Positions 34,542 to 42,565 of a DNA stretch of 64,000 nt are shown here, in pieces (positions within the stretch are counted from its first letter, which is position 1; every line of letters starts with the position of its first letter). The stretch is from Catellatospora citrea (GTDB lineage: Bacteria; Actinomycetota; Actinomycetes; Mycobacteriales; Micromonosporaceae), in contig NZ_RAPR01000001.1 of NCBI RefSeq assembly GCF_003610235.1, positions 2,418,001 to 2,482,000 of the forward strand, given 5' to 3'. A model generated the notes under the pieces. The model saw only the letters and a list, made by a program, of their open reading frames with translations, ran no database searches and was not told the origin of the DNA. Position numbers and translations under genes: made by a program.

Positions 34542-36137
34542 TCAGCGTCGCGAGCGCACCTTGCGGTCCCCGCCCGCGGCGGCGACGCCGTACGCCAGCG
34601 CGTCGACCAGCGCCCGCCAGCTCGCCTCCACCACGTTCTCGTGCACGCCGACCGTGGTCCAGTCACGACCGTCGGTGTCCACCGTCTCCACCAGCACCCG
34701 CGTCACCGCGTCGGTGCCGTGCGAGCCGGCCAGGATGCGCACCTTGTAGTCGGCCAGTTCCAGCCCGGTCAGCTGCGGGAAGTGCCGCTCCAGCGCCTGG
34801 CGCAGGGCCTGGTCGAGCGCGTTGACCGGGCCGTTGCCCTCCGCCGTGGCGATCACCCGTTCGCCGCGCACCCGCAGCTTGACGGTCGCCTCGCTGACCA
34901 CCGCGCCGTCCTCGCGGTGCTCGACGATCACCCGGTACGACTCCAGCGTGAACGGGGTCGTCTGCTCGCCCAGGGACTGGCGCACCAGCAGCTCGAAGGA
35001 CGCGTCGGCGGCCTCGAAGGACCAGCCCGCCGCCTCCAGCTCCTTCACCCGGTGCGTCACCTTGGACAGCGTGTCCGGAAGGCCGGCCAGGTCCAGACCG
35101 AGCTCGCGGCTCTTGAGCTCGATGCTGGCCCGGCCGGCCATCTCGGTGACGAGGATCGTCATGTCGTTGCCGACCACGGCCGGGTCCACGTGGTTGTAGA
35201 GGGCCGGGTCGACTTTGATCGCGCTCGCGTGCAGCCCCGCCTTGTGGGCGAACGCTGCGGACCCGACGTAGGCCTGGTGGGAGTCGGGTGCGATGTTGGC
35301 GATCTCGGCGATGGCGTGCGAGACGTGCGCCATCTGTTCCAGGCACCCGTCCGGTAGGACGGTCATGCCCAGCTTGAGCTGCAGGTTCGCCACGACGGCG
35401 AAGATGTCGGCGTTGCCGGGGCGCTCCCCGTAGCCGTTCGCGGTGCCCTGCACGTGGCGTACGCCCGCCTCCACCGCGGCGATGGTGTTGGCGACGGCGC
35501 ACGCGGTGTCGTTCTGCGCGTGCATGCCGAACGACTCCGGCGAGACGCCCAGCCGCTCGACGAGTTCGGCGATGGCCTTGCTGACCTGCGAGGGCAGCAT
35601 GCCGCCGTTGGTGTCGCAGAGCACCACCCGCTCGGCGCCCGCGTCCAGCGCGGTGCGCACCACCGACGCGGTGTACTCGGGGTCGAAGCGGAAGCCGTCG
35701 AAGAAGTGCTCGCAGTCGACGAAGACCCGGCGGCCGTGGGCGCGCAGGTGGTTCACGCTGTCGGCGACCATGGCGAGGTTCTCCTCGCGGGTGGTGCGCA
35801 GCGCGCGCTCGACGTGGCGCACGTCGGACTTGGCGACCAGGCACACCACCGGCGTCTGCGCGGCGAGCAGGCCGGCGAGCTGCGCGTCGTCGGCCGCCGC
35901 GACCCCCGCCTTGCGGGTCGAGCCGAACGCCACCAGCAGCGCGTTCTGCAGCTCCAGTTCGGTTCTGGCCCGTTCGAAGAACTCGGTGTCCTTGGGCACC
36001 GCGCCCGGCCACCCGCCCTCGATGAACCCGACCCCGAACTGATCGAGCAGGCGCGCCACCGCGAGTTTGTCGGCTACCGAGTAGGTGATGCCCTCGCGCT
36101 GGGCGCCGTCGCGCAGCGTGGTGTCGAAGATCTGCAT
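34542..36137 (-). CDS. cimA: Citramalate synthase
   Basis: 531-aa DRE-TIM metallolyase of the CimA/LeuA family that condenses acetyl-CoA with pyruvate to citramalate, first step of the threonine-independent isoleucine route. The amino terminus has FDTTLRDGAQREG; later blocks are CDTNGG, HAQNDTACAVAN and GTANGYGERPGNAD, the last typical of CimA. A carboxy-terminal LeuA regulatory domain (~385-531) suggests feedback by a branched-chain amino acid. SD AGGAGG lies 9 nt before the ATG. The ~180-nt leader encodes an Ile/Leu/Val-rich peptide and a terminator, indicating attenuation. Confidence 0.92.
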   Translation of the reverse strand: MQIFDTTLRDGAQREGITYSVADKLAVARLLDQFGVGFIEGGWPGAVPKDTEFFERARTELELQNALLVAFGSTRKAGVAAADDAQLAGLLAAQTPVVCLVAKSDVRHVERALRTTREENLAMVADSVNHLRAHGRRVFVDCEHFFDGFRFDPEYTASVVRTALDAGAERVVLCDTNGGMLPSQVSKAIAELVERLGVSPESFGMHAQNDTACAVANTIAAVEAGVRHVQGTANGYGERPGNADIFAVVANLQLKLGMTVLPDGCLEQMAHVSHAIAEIANIAPDSHQAYVGSAAFAHKAGLHASAIKVDPALYNHVDPAVVGNDMTILVTEMAGRASIELKSRELGLDLAGLPDTLSKVTHRVKELEAAGWSFEAADASFELLVRQSLGEQTTPFTLESYRVIVEHREDGAVVSEATVKLRVRGERVIATAEGNGPVNALDQALRQALERHFPQLTGLELADYKVRILAGSHGTDAVTRVLVETVDTDGRDWTTVGVHENVVEASWRALVDALAYGVAAAGGDRKVRSRR

Positions 36138-36200
36138 GTCGTGTGACCTCCTGTGTGGGCGCCCGCCTGTCGGGCGCCGACGTGAGAACCGGGAAGCGGT

Positions 36201-36236
36201 GCAAAACAAAAGACCCCCCGCGGTCGCGGGAGGTCT
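36201..36236 (-). terminator. Attenuator terminator in the cimA leader
   Basis: On the minus strand AGACCTCCCGCG pairs with CGCGGGGGGTCT (one T-G wobble) and is followed by TTTTGTTTTG. It lies 43 nt downstream of the leader-peptide stop codon and 64 nt upstream of cimA. A smaller hairpin CCTGG-gcaa-CCAGG (about 36252-36265) between the two is a candidate alternative structure. Confidence 0.82.
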
Positions 36237-36279
36237 GCGCGTCGGCGAGGGGCCTGGTTGCCCAGGTGCGGCCGGCGCG

Positions 36280-36312
36280 CTAGGTGCCAATAATCAGTAC
36301 GAGGCGGATCAC
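36280..36312 (-). CDS. Branched-chain leader peptide of cimA
   Basis: Ten-codon frame GTG-ATC-CGC-CTC-GTA-CTG-ATT-ATT-GGC-ACC-TAG, encoding MIRLVLIIGT. Six of nine residues after the start are Ile, Leu or Val, including tandem ATT codons, which are rare in this GC-rich genome. Placed 43 nt before an intrinsic terminator in the cimA leader, it fits ribosome-mediated attenuation: stalling when charged branched-chain tRNAs are scarce would favour antitermination. No strong SD is visible. Confidence 0.75.
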   Translation of the reverse strand: MIRLVLIIGT

Positions 36313-36535
36313 GCTCAGTAGCGTCCCACTTCTGCGGCCCTCAGACCAGCAGGCTCCCGCATGTCGGGAAGGCGTGTCGCCATACCCGCAACGGATCATG
36401 TCGATGACCTGCGCGATGGGGCACGGCGACGGCCCCGTGGCGGTCGCCACAATGTCATGATCCGGTAATCGCCGCGTCGCAACGCCCTGCCTAATCTTGA
36501 ACGGCTCAAGAAAGACCGCTCAGGAGGTACCTGCT

Positions 36536-37090
36536 TTGCTCACCGTCGGCGACCACTTCCCCGCCTACGAACTCACCGCGTGCGTCTCGCTGGACGCCGA
36601 CAAGGCGTTCGAGACGATCACCAACAAGACCTACGAGGGCAAGTGGCGGGTGCTTTTCTCCTGGCCCAAGGACTTCACCTTCGTATGTCCCACCGAGATC
36701 GCCGAGTTCGGCCGGCTGAACGACGAGTTCGCCGACCGTGACGCGCAGGTGCTGGGCTGGTCGGTCGACAACGAGTTCGTGCACCACGCGTGGCGCAAGA
36801 ACCACCCCGACCTGCGCGAGCTGCCCTTCCCGATGCTGGCCGACGTCAAGCGCGAGCTCACCGAGGCCGCCGGCGTGCTCGGCGAGGACGGCGTGCCGCA
36901 GCGCGCGACGTTCATCGTCGACCCGAACAACGAGATCCAGTTCGTGATGGTCACCGCCGGTTCGGTCGGCCGCAACGTCGCCGAGGTGCTGCGCGTGCTC
37001 GACGCCCTGCAGACCGACGAGCTGTGCCCGTGCAACTGGAACAAGGGCGGCGAGACCCTCGACGCCGGCAAGCTGCTGGCCGCCGCCTGA
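36536..37090 (+). CDS. ahpC: Alkyl hydroperoxide reductase, AhpC peroxiredoxin
   Basis: 184-aa typical 2-Cys peroxiredoxin that reduces H2O2, organic peroxides and peroxynitrite. Peroxidatic Cys51 lies in FTFVCPTEIAEF; resolving cysteines Cys164 and Cys166 in ELCPCNW resemble mycobacterial AhpC, which uses AhpD as electron donor. The start is TTG 36536, 8 nt after AGGAGG (36522-36527), giving MLTVGDHFPAY; no better start exists. The next gene, ahpD, overlaps by one base (TGATG). The 398-bp gap to divergent cimA contains the cimA leader and a CGGATCATG/CATGATCCG inverted pair at 36392 and 36464. Confidence 0.95.
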   Translation: MLTVGDHFPAYELTACVSLDADKAFETITNKTYEGKWRVLFSWPKDFTFVCPTEIAEFGRLNDEFADRDAQVLGWSVDNEFVHHAWRKNHPDLRELPFPMLADVKRELTEAAGVLGEDGVPQRATFIVDPNNEIQFVMVTAGSVGRNVAEVLRVLDALQTDELCPCNWNKGGETLDAGKLLAAA

Positions 37091-37623
37091 TGGGCCTCGA
37101 CGCGATCAAGGCGGCGCTGCCGGCGTACGCCCGCGACACCAAGCTCAACCTCGGCACCGTGCTCGGCACCTCGCCGCTGACCGCGCAGCAGCTCTGGGGC
37201 ACCGCTCTGGCCTGCGCGTTCGCCGCCCGCAACGCGTTCGTGCTGCGGGAGATCGCGGCCGAGGCGGCCGACCACCTCAAGCCGGAGGCGATCGAAGCGG
37301 CCAAGGGCGCGGCGTCGATCATGGCGATGAACAACGTCTACTACCGGTCCAAGCACCTGATCGGCGACGACGCCTACCAGTCGCTGCCGGCCCGGCTGCG
37401 CATGCAGATCATCGGCAACCCGGGCGTCGACAAGGCCGACTTCGAACTGTGGAGCCTGGCCGTCTCGGCCATCACCGGCTGCGGCGTCTGCCTGGAGTCG
37501 CACGAGAAGACCCTGATCGGCACCGGCATCGGCCGCGAGGCCGTCCATGAGGCCCTGCGCATCGCCGCCGTCGTCCACGCCGCCGCCGTCACCCTCGACG
37601 CCGAGTCCGCCCTGACGGCCTGA
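37090..37623 (+). CDS. ahpD: Alkylhydroperoxidase AhpD
   Basis: 177-aa AhpD, the thiol reductant of AhpC, linking it to lipoamide-type electron donors (in mycobacteria via dihydrolipoamide). The active site is intact: Cys131 and Cys134 in GCGVCLESHEK with His138, matching Cys130/Cys133/His137 of the M. tuberculosis protein. Translationally coupled to ahpC through a TGATG overlap. Lipoyl-synthesis genes and a possible 2-oxo-acid dehydrogenase E1 also occur in the window. Confidence 0.95.
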   Translation: MGLDAIKAALPAYARDTKLNLGTVLGTSPLTAQQLWGTALACAFAARNAFVLREIAAEAADHLKPEAIEAAKGAASIMAMNNVYYRSKHLIGDDAYQSLPARLRMQIIGNPGVDKADFELWSLAVSAITGCGVCLESHEKTLIGTGIGREAVHEALRIAAVVHAAAVTLDAESALTA

Positions 37624-37656
37624 CGCCCTGCCGACCCGGCCCGACCCACCCCACCT

Positions 37657-37724
37657 GGCGCAACTCTTAAAGAGTCGCGCCATCAGGGCGGCACTGAGGC
37701 CGCAACGCTTTAAGAGTTGCGGCA
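37657..37724. repeat. Intergenic palindromic repeat, family B copy 2
   Basis: Two tandem hairpins after ahpD: GCGCAACTCTTAAAGAGTCG (37658-37677) and, centred on CTTTAAG, arms GCCGCAAC/GTTGCGGC (37699-37723). The stretch AACTCTTAAAGAGT...GCGCCATCAGG aligns with copy 1 at 2114. Confidence 0.7.
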
Positions 37725-37745
37725 AGAAGGCATTACCCCGGAAGG

Positions 37746-37773
37746 AGCCCGGCGGGAGACGTCCCGCCGGGCT
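37746..37773 (+). terminator. Terminator after ahpCD
   Basis: AGCCCGGCGGGA and TCCCGCCGGGCT arms (12 bp, perfect) with loop GACG, followed by TTCC. It ends the ahpC-ahpD operon. Confidence 0.75.
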
Positions 37774-37836
37774 TTCCGCATGTCAGGGTGAGGGCCGCCA
37801 CTCGACGTTAGTTGAACGGTCAAGTATTATTGGGTC

Positions 37837-38625
37837 ATGAGCATCCGTATGCCCGCGCTCTACCTCAGCCACGGCGCTCCGCCGCTGGCCGACGACCCGC
37901 TGTGGACCCGGCAGCTGGCGGACTGGTCGAGCGACCTGCCCCGGCCCACCGCGATCCTGGTCGTCTCCGCGCACTGGGAGAACGCCCCGCTGGCGATCGG
38001 CGCGACCACCACGGTGCCGCTCTACTACGACTTCGGCGGCTTCGCCCAGCACTACTACGAGGTGAAGTACCCGGCGCCCGGCGCGCCCGAGCTGGCCGCG
38101 AAGGTGCGCGCGCTGCTGCGCAGCCCCGAGACGCCGGTGACCGACGTCCCCGACCGCGGCCTGGACCACGGCGCCTACGTGCCGCTGGTGGAGATGTTCC
38201 CCGAGGCCGACGTGCCGGTGCTGCAGATCTCCATGCCCACGCTGGACCCGCAGCGGCTGCTGGAGCTCGGCCGCAGGCTCGCGCCGCTGCGCGACGAGGG
38301 CGTGCTCATCATCGGCTCGGGTTTCTTCACCCACAACCTGCGCGCCGCGATGCCGTACATGCACCTGGGCTTCGACGCGCCGGTGCAGGGCTGGTCGGCG
38401 GAGTTCGACGACTGGGGCCGGCAGGCGCTGGACGCCGGCGACGTCGACGGGCTGCTCGACTTCCTGCACAAGGCCCCGTCGGGCGCGATGGCGCACCCGC
38501 GCACCGAGCACTTCGCGCCGCTGTTCGTCACCCTGGGCGCGGGCGAGGACGACCTGGCCTCGCAGCGCACCGTCATCGACGGCTTCTGGATGGGCCTGGC
38601 CAAACGTTCCGTCCAACTCGGCTGA
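37837..38625 (+). CDS. LigB-type extradiol dioxygenase (DODA-like)
   Basis: 262-aa protein of the class III extradiol dioxygenase family, closest in layout to YgiD/4,5-DOPA dioxygenase. Metal-binding histidines are in YLSHGAPPL near residue 12, VVSAHWEN near 46, the region LDHGAYVPL near 110, and SGFFTHNLR near 165. It would open catechol-type rings; the natural substrate is unknown. Probably leaderless: TATTAT lies 6 nt before the ATG. The motif TTGAACGGTCAA, an imperfect palindrome, overlaps the promoter, suggesting a repressor. Confidence 0.88.
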   Translation: MSIRMPALYLSHGAPPLADDPLWTRQLADWSSDLPRPTAILVVSAHWENAPLAIGATTTVPLYYDFGGFAQHYYEVKYPAPGAPELAAKVRALLRSPETPVTDVPDRGLDHGAYVPLVEMFPEADVPVLQISMPTLDPQRLLELGRRLAPLRDEGVLIIGSGFFTHNLRAAMPYMHLGFDAPVQGWSAEFDDWGRQALDAGDVDGLLDFLHKAPSGAMAHPRTEHFAPLFVTLGAGEDDLASQRTVIDGFWMGLAKRSVQLG

Positions 38626-38689
38626 CCTACTTGCTGATGTGACGCGGTCGCTCTACACCGAGTGACGTGACCTTGATTACGGTATCGGG

Positions 38690-39439
38690 GTGACCACCAC
38701 GCCGATCGAGCGCAGCATCGCCTTCGCCGCCGTCTTCAACTTCCGCGACCTCGGTGGTCTGACCACCACCGACGGCCGCGCCGTACGCCGGCGCACGGTG
38801 TATCGGTCCGACACGCTCAGCCGGCTCGGCGCCGAGGACCGCGACGCGTTCACGGCGCTCGGCATCCGCACCGTGATCGACCTGCGCCGGCCCGCCGAGG
38901 TCGCCTCGATGGGCCGGGTGCCGGAGTGGACGCAGGTGGTGTGGCGGCACAACCACCTCGAGCACCCGAACTGGGACCACTCCACCTACACCGCGGAGAT
39001 CGGCGTCCCGCGCTGGCTGGCCGAGCGCTACCTGGAGCTGGCCCACCACGGCAAGGCCGACATCGCCCGGGTGGTCGGCATGCTCACCGACGACGACCAC
39101 GGCCCGACGGTGGTGCACTGCGTGGCCGGCAAGGACCGCACCGGCCTGATCGTGGCGCTGACCCTGGACCTGCTGGGCGTGCCCGACGACCAGATCGCGG
39201 CCGACTACGCGCTGACCGAGCGCAGCGCGCCGCTGTTCACCCAGTGGGTGCGCACCGCGTTCCCGGACGAGAACCAGCTGACCCCGCCGCCGTTCTACAC
39301 GCACACCCCGGCCGAGGCCATGCTGATGACCCTGCACGGGCTGCGCCACCGGCACGGCTCGGTGACCGAATACCTGGTCGGCGCGGGCCTGCACCGCGAC
39401 CGGGTGGCCCGGCTGCGCGAACGGCTGCTGGAAGCGTGA
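38690..39439 (+). CDS. Tyrosine/serine protein phosphatase, first of tandem pair
   Basis: 249-aa phosphatase of the Cys-dependent type (Y_phosphatase3, like PtpB of M. tuberculosis). The P-loop HCVAGKDRTG carries the nucleophilic Cys and Arg; FNFRDLGGL marks the family amino terminus and VIDLRRPAEV the following strand. Substrate may be phosphoproteins or phosphoinositides. GTG start, 6 nt after TACGGT. Its stop codon overlaps the start of a paralogous gene. Confidence 0.92.
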   Translation: MTTTPIERSIAFAAVFNFRDLGGLTTTDGRAVRRRTVYRSDTLSRLGAEDRDAFTALGIRTVIDLRRPAEVASMGRVPEWTQVVWRHNHLEHPNWDHSTYTAEIGVPRWLAERYLELAHHGKADIARVVGMLTDDDHGPTVVHCVAGKDRTGLIVALTLDLLGVPDDQIAADYALTERSAPLFTQWVRTAFPDENQLTPPPFYTHTPAEAMLMTLHGLRHRHGSVTEYLVGAGLHRDRVARLRERLLEA

Positions 39440-40227
39440 GCGGCCGGAGCGAGCCGGCGTCCGCGCACCCCGCCGCCGACGAGCGCGGCGGGCGGGTGGA
39501 GTCGTCGCGGCTGGTGGACTTCGCGAGTCCGCTGTTCAACTTCCGGGACGTGGGCGGCCTGGCCACCACGGACGGGGGCGAGGTGCGCCGGGGCGTGCTG
39601 TTCCGCTCCGACACGCTGACCGCGCTGGGCGAGGCCGACCGCGAGCGGTTCGCGCAGCTCGGCGTACACACCGTGATCGACCTGCGGCACCCGGTGGAGC
39701 TGGAGCGCCACGGCCGCGCCCCGGCCTGGTGCTGCGAGGACTGGCACAACGTGCCGCTGAACAACCCGGTGTGGCGGGCCGAGGACTACTCGCCCGAGGC
39801 GGGCGTGGTGGCGTTCCTGCTGGCGCGCTACCACGAGACCGCCGAGCACGCGGCTGCCGACATCGCCCGGGCGGTCGAGCTGATCGCGACCGCCGAGGGG
39901 CCGACCGTGGTGCACTGCTGGGGCGGGCGCGACCGCACCGGTGTGGTGATCGCGCTGGTGCTGGAGCTCGCCGGGGTGTCCGATGCCGACATCGCCGCCG
40001 ACTACGAGCTGACCGAGCAGGGCATGGCGCGCTACCTGGACTGGCAGCGGCAGCACCGCCCGGACAAGGGCCCGCTGCAGCCCTACCTGGCGAGCACGCC
40101 GGCCGAGGTGATGCGCACCTTCCTGGCCCAGCTGCGCGATCGGCACGGCTCGGTGCGGGCCTACCTGACCGGGTCCGGCCTGGCCGAAGAGGACATCGAC
40201 GCGCTGCGGTCGAGGTTGCGCGAGTAG
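39436..40227 (+). CDS. Tyrosine/serine protein phosphatase, second of tandem pair
   Basis: 263-aa paralogue of the preceding protein, with the same layout (FNFRDVGGL, VIDLRHPVEL, P-loop HCWGGRDRTG) plus a ~30-residue polar amino-terminal extension. The P-loop is intact although the lysine after the glycine pair is replaced by arginine. GTG start overlaps the previous stop codon (GTGA), so the pair is coupled. Divergence between the copies suggests different substrates. Confidence 0.9.
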   Translation: MSGRSEPASAHPAADERGGRVESSRLVDFASPLFNFRDVGGLATTDGGEVRRGVLFRSDTLTALGEADRERFAQLGVHTVIDLRHPVELERHGRAPAWCCEDWHNVPLNNPVWRAEDYSPEAGVVAFLLARYHETAEHAAADIARAVELIATAEGPTVVHCWGGRDRTGVVIALVLELAGVSDADIAADYELTEQGMARYLDWQRQHRPDKGPLQPYLASTPAEVMRTFLAQLRDRHGSVRAYLTGSGLAEEDIDALRSRLRE

Positions 40228-40303
40228 CAGCCGTGAGGTGACCTCTGCGTTATCGACGAGTGCCATGATGTGACGGAATTTCATCGGGGAGGAGCCGTTC
40301 ACC

Positions 40304-41029
40304 ATGCACATCGGAACGCGAGCGTTGCTGGCCGTGGCCACCGCCGTCGCCGTGGCCACACTGGCCGGTTGCGGAGGCGACATCGGCGGCGACTCCATGC
40401 AGCAGCCGTCCCCCGGCCAGGTGGCGCCCGGGACGGGCACCTTCAAGGACATCGACACGGCGGCCCGGGAGCTGGTCACCCGCCAGGCGTACTGGCAGGC
40501 GCCCGCCGTGCTCGACGTCGAGCGGACGCAGCGGATCGGGCTGGCGGTCGGCGAGGGCGAGAAGCTCACCCAGAAGATCAACGCGATGTTGGCGGGCACC
40601 AAGCCCACGGCCCTCGGGCGGTTGGAGGTCGGGCCCACGGTCAAGGCGACGCTGCGCGGCAACACCGAGGACGTGGAGATCACGCCGTCGGAGTCGGTCA
40701 ACGCCACCACCGGCAGCGACGTGCAGATGCTGTGGACCTGGCTGGTGCACCCCAAGCATCCGACCGACGACCTGCTGCTCACCGCCTACCTGGAGGTGCC
40801 GCTGAGCAACGGGCACGTCATCACGCACGAGGTCGCGCTGTCGGTGCAGGTGCGCCGCACCATGGCGTACACCGTGTGGCAGGTCATCACCCACTGGGGC
40901 ACCTGGTCGGCCGTGGTCACCAGCATCATCGGCGTGGTGAGCTGGCTGCTGCGCCGCCGCAGGAAGAAGAAGGGCGCCGCGCAGCAGGAGGAGGCGCCCG
41001 AGCCTTCGGTGGCCAATGTGGCCGTCTGA
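40304..41029 (+). CDS. Lipoprotein with carboxy-terminal membrane helix
   Basis: 241-aa unrecognised exported protein. A lipobox (VATLAGCGG, Cys at about 23) indicates lipid attachment; the domain to ~190 is soluble, and a second anchor helix at ~205-222 (GTWSAVVTSIIGVVSWLL) is followed by RRRRKKK. A protein tethered at both ends is unusual. SD GGGGAGGAG is present upstream of the ATG. Function unknown. Confidence 0.75.
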   Translation: MHIGTRALLAVATAVAVATLAGCGGDIGGDSMQQPSPGQVAPGTGTFKDIDTAARELVTRQAYWQAPAVLDVERTQRIGLAVGEGEKLTQKINAMLAGTKPTALGRLEVGPTVKATLRGNTEDVEITPSESVNATTGSDVQMLWTWLVHPKHPTDDLLLTAYLEVPLSNGHVITHEVALSVQVRRTMAYTVWQVITHWGTWSAVVTSIIGVVSWLLRRRRKKKGAAQQEEAPEPSVANVAV

Positions 41030-41153
41030 CGGCCCGGCCGCCCACTCCGGCGAGCGGATGAAGAAATCTTCGGACAACTAGGGTCTGGCGAAAGTTAACT
41101 TCAACGGCGATAGTGGCGGGTGAATGTCCATCCCCCACTTCCGCGGAGTACCC

Positions 41154-42494
41154 ATGGCCAGATCACGCCTGCGGGCGGCCGTCGTCGCCGGCCTCACCGC
41201 GCTCAGCCTCGCGGCGCTGTCCGCCGCCGCCGGCGCGCCCGCCGCGGCCGCGCCGCCCACGCACGACGAGCAGGTCACGTTCCAGGAGTGGTCCCGTTAC
41301 CCCGACTGGCGGCAGGGCACCCACCAGGGCACCCTGGCCATCCCCGGCGTGCGCACCGGGATCACCATGCTGCTGCCGGCCGGCAAGAGGGACTACGCCG
41401 ACCCGTACACCGGCGTCACCAAGAGCTGGAACTACTCCACCTGGACCTCCCCGGTGACCGAGGTCGGCTTCGACGCCACCGAGCTGGTCGCCTCCTGGAA
41501 CGCCGAGACCCCGGCGGGCACCTGGATCCAGGTCGAGATGCAGGGCACCTACAACACCGGGGGGCAGACCCCCTGGTACACGATGGGCCGCTGGGCCTCC
41601 GGCGACACCGACATCAAGCGCACCACGGTCAACCGGCAGGGCGACCCGTGGTCCACGATCTGGACCGACACCTTCTCCATCGACGACGCCGCCAACGGCG
41701 TGCTGCTGCACGCCTACCAGCTGCGCCTGACCCTGTACCGGGCACCGGGCCAGTGGCGCTCGCCTCGGGTCTGGATGCTCGGCGCGATGAGCTCCTTCGT
41801 GCCCGACCGGTTCACCGTCACCCCGAGCGCGGGCGGCATCGCCTGGGGCACCGAGCTGGCCGTGCCGCGGTTCTCCCAGAACATCCACACCGGGGAGTAC
41901 CCGGAGTACGACGGCGGCGGCGAGGCCTGGTGCTCGCCCACGTCCACCGCGATGGTCGTGCAGTACTACGGCCGCGGTCCGTCGGCGCAGGACACCGCCT
42001 GGGTCGACCCGTCGTACGCCGACCCGCAGGTCGACCACGCGGCCCGGATGACGTACGACTACGCCTACGAGGGCGCGGGCAACTGGCCGTTCAACACCGC
42101 GTACGCCGCGTCGTTCCCGGGCCTGGACGCCAAGGTGACCCGGCTGCACTCGCTCGACGAGGCGGAGCGGTTCATCAAGGCCGGCATCCCGGTGATCACC
42201 AGCCAGTCCTTCCTCTCCGAGGAACTGGACGGCGCGGGCTACGGCACGTCCGGGCACCTGTTCGTCATCGTCGGCTTCACCGCCGAGGGCGACGTGATCA
42301 TCAACGACCCGGCGTCGTCGAGCAACGACGCGGTGCGCAACGTCTACCCGCGCGAGCAGTTCGAGCAGATCTGGCTGCGCACCAAGCGCTACCGCGCGAA
42401 CGGCACGGTGGCCTCGGGCTCGGGTGGCATCGCCTACCTGATCAAGCCGTGGTGGAAGCCGTGGCCGGTGGTCCCGGGCTCCACGAACTGGTGA
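41154..42494 (+). CDS. Secreted C39-family peptidase
   Basis: 446-aa exported papain-fold protein of the peptidase C39-like group. Signal peptide 1-30 (ending PAAAAPP). A beta-rich domain occupies ~35-225; the catalytic domain has Cys260 in GEAWCSPTSTAM, His368 in GHLFVIVGF and the Asp in IINDPAS. Unlike bacteriocin-exporter C39 domains it is free-standing. Substrate unknown. ATG 41154 is chosen for GGAG 5 nt upstream; an in-frame ATG at 41124 would put 10 residues before the signal peptide. Confidence 0.88.
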   Translation: MARSRLRAAVVAGLTALSLAALSAAAGAPAAAAPPTHDEQVTFQEWSRYPDWRQGTHQGTLAIPGVRTGITMLLPAGKRDYADPYTGVTKSWNYSTWTSPVTEVGFDATELVASWNAETPAGTWIQVEMQGTYNTGGQTPWYTMGRWASGDTDIKRTTVNRQGDPWSTIWTDTFSIDDAANGVLLHAYQLRLTLYRAPGQWRSPRVWMLGAMSSFVPDRFTVTPSAGGIAWGTELAVPRFSQNIHTGEYPEYDGGGEAWCSPTSTAMVVQYYGRGPSAQDTAWVDPSYADPQVDHAARMTYDYAYEGAGNWPFNTAYAASFPGLDAKVTRLHSLDEAERFIKAGIPVITSQSFLSEELDGAGYGTSGHLFVIVGFTAEGDVIINDPASSSNDAVRNVYPREQFEQIWLRTKRYRANGTVASGSGGIAYLIKPWWKPWPVVPGSTNW

Positions 42495-42500
42495 CCTGAC

Positions 42501-42538
42501 GACCCGGGTGCGCCCCCGCCGCGGGGCGCACCCGGGTC
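42501..42538. terminator. Terminator between C39 peptidase and VOC genes
   Basis: Perfect 16-bp stem GACCCGGGTGCGCCCC (42501-42516) and GGGGCGCACCCGGGTC (42523-42538) with a 6-nt loop, between convergent genes. Confidence 0.75.
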
Positions 42539-42565
42539 ACCGCCGGATGCCGGACCGGCGCCCGG

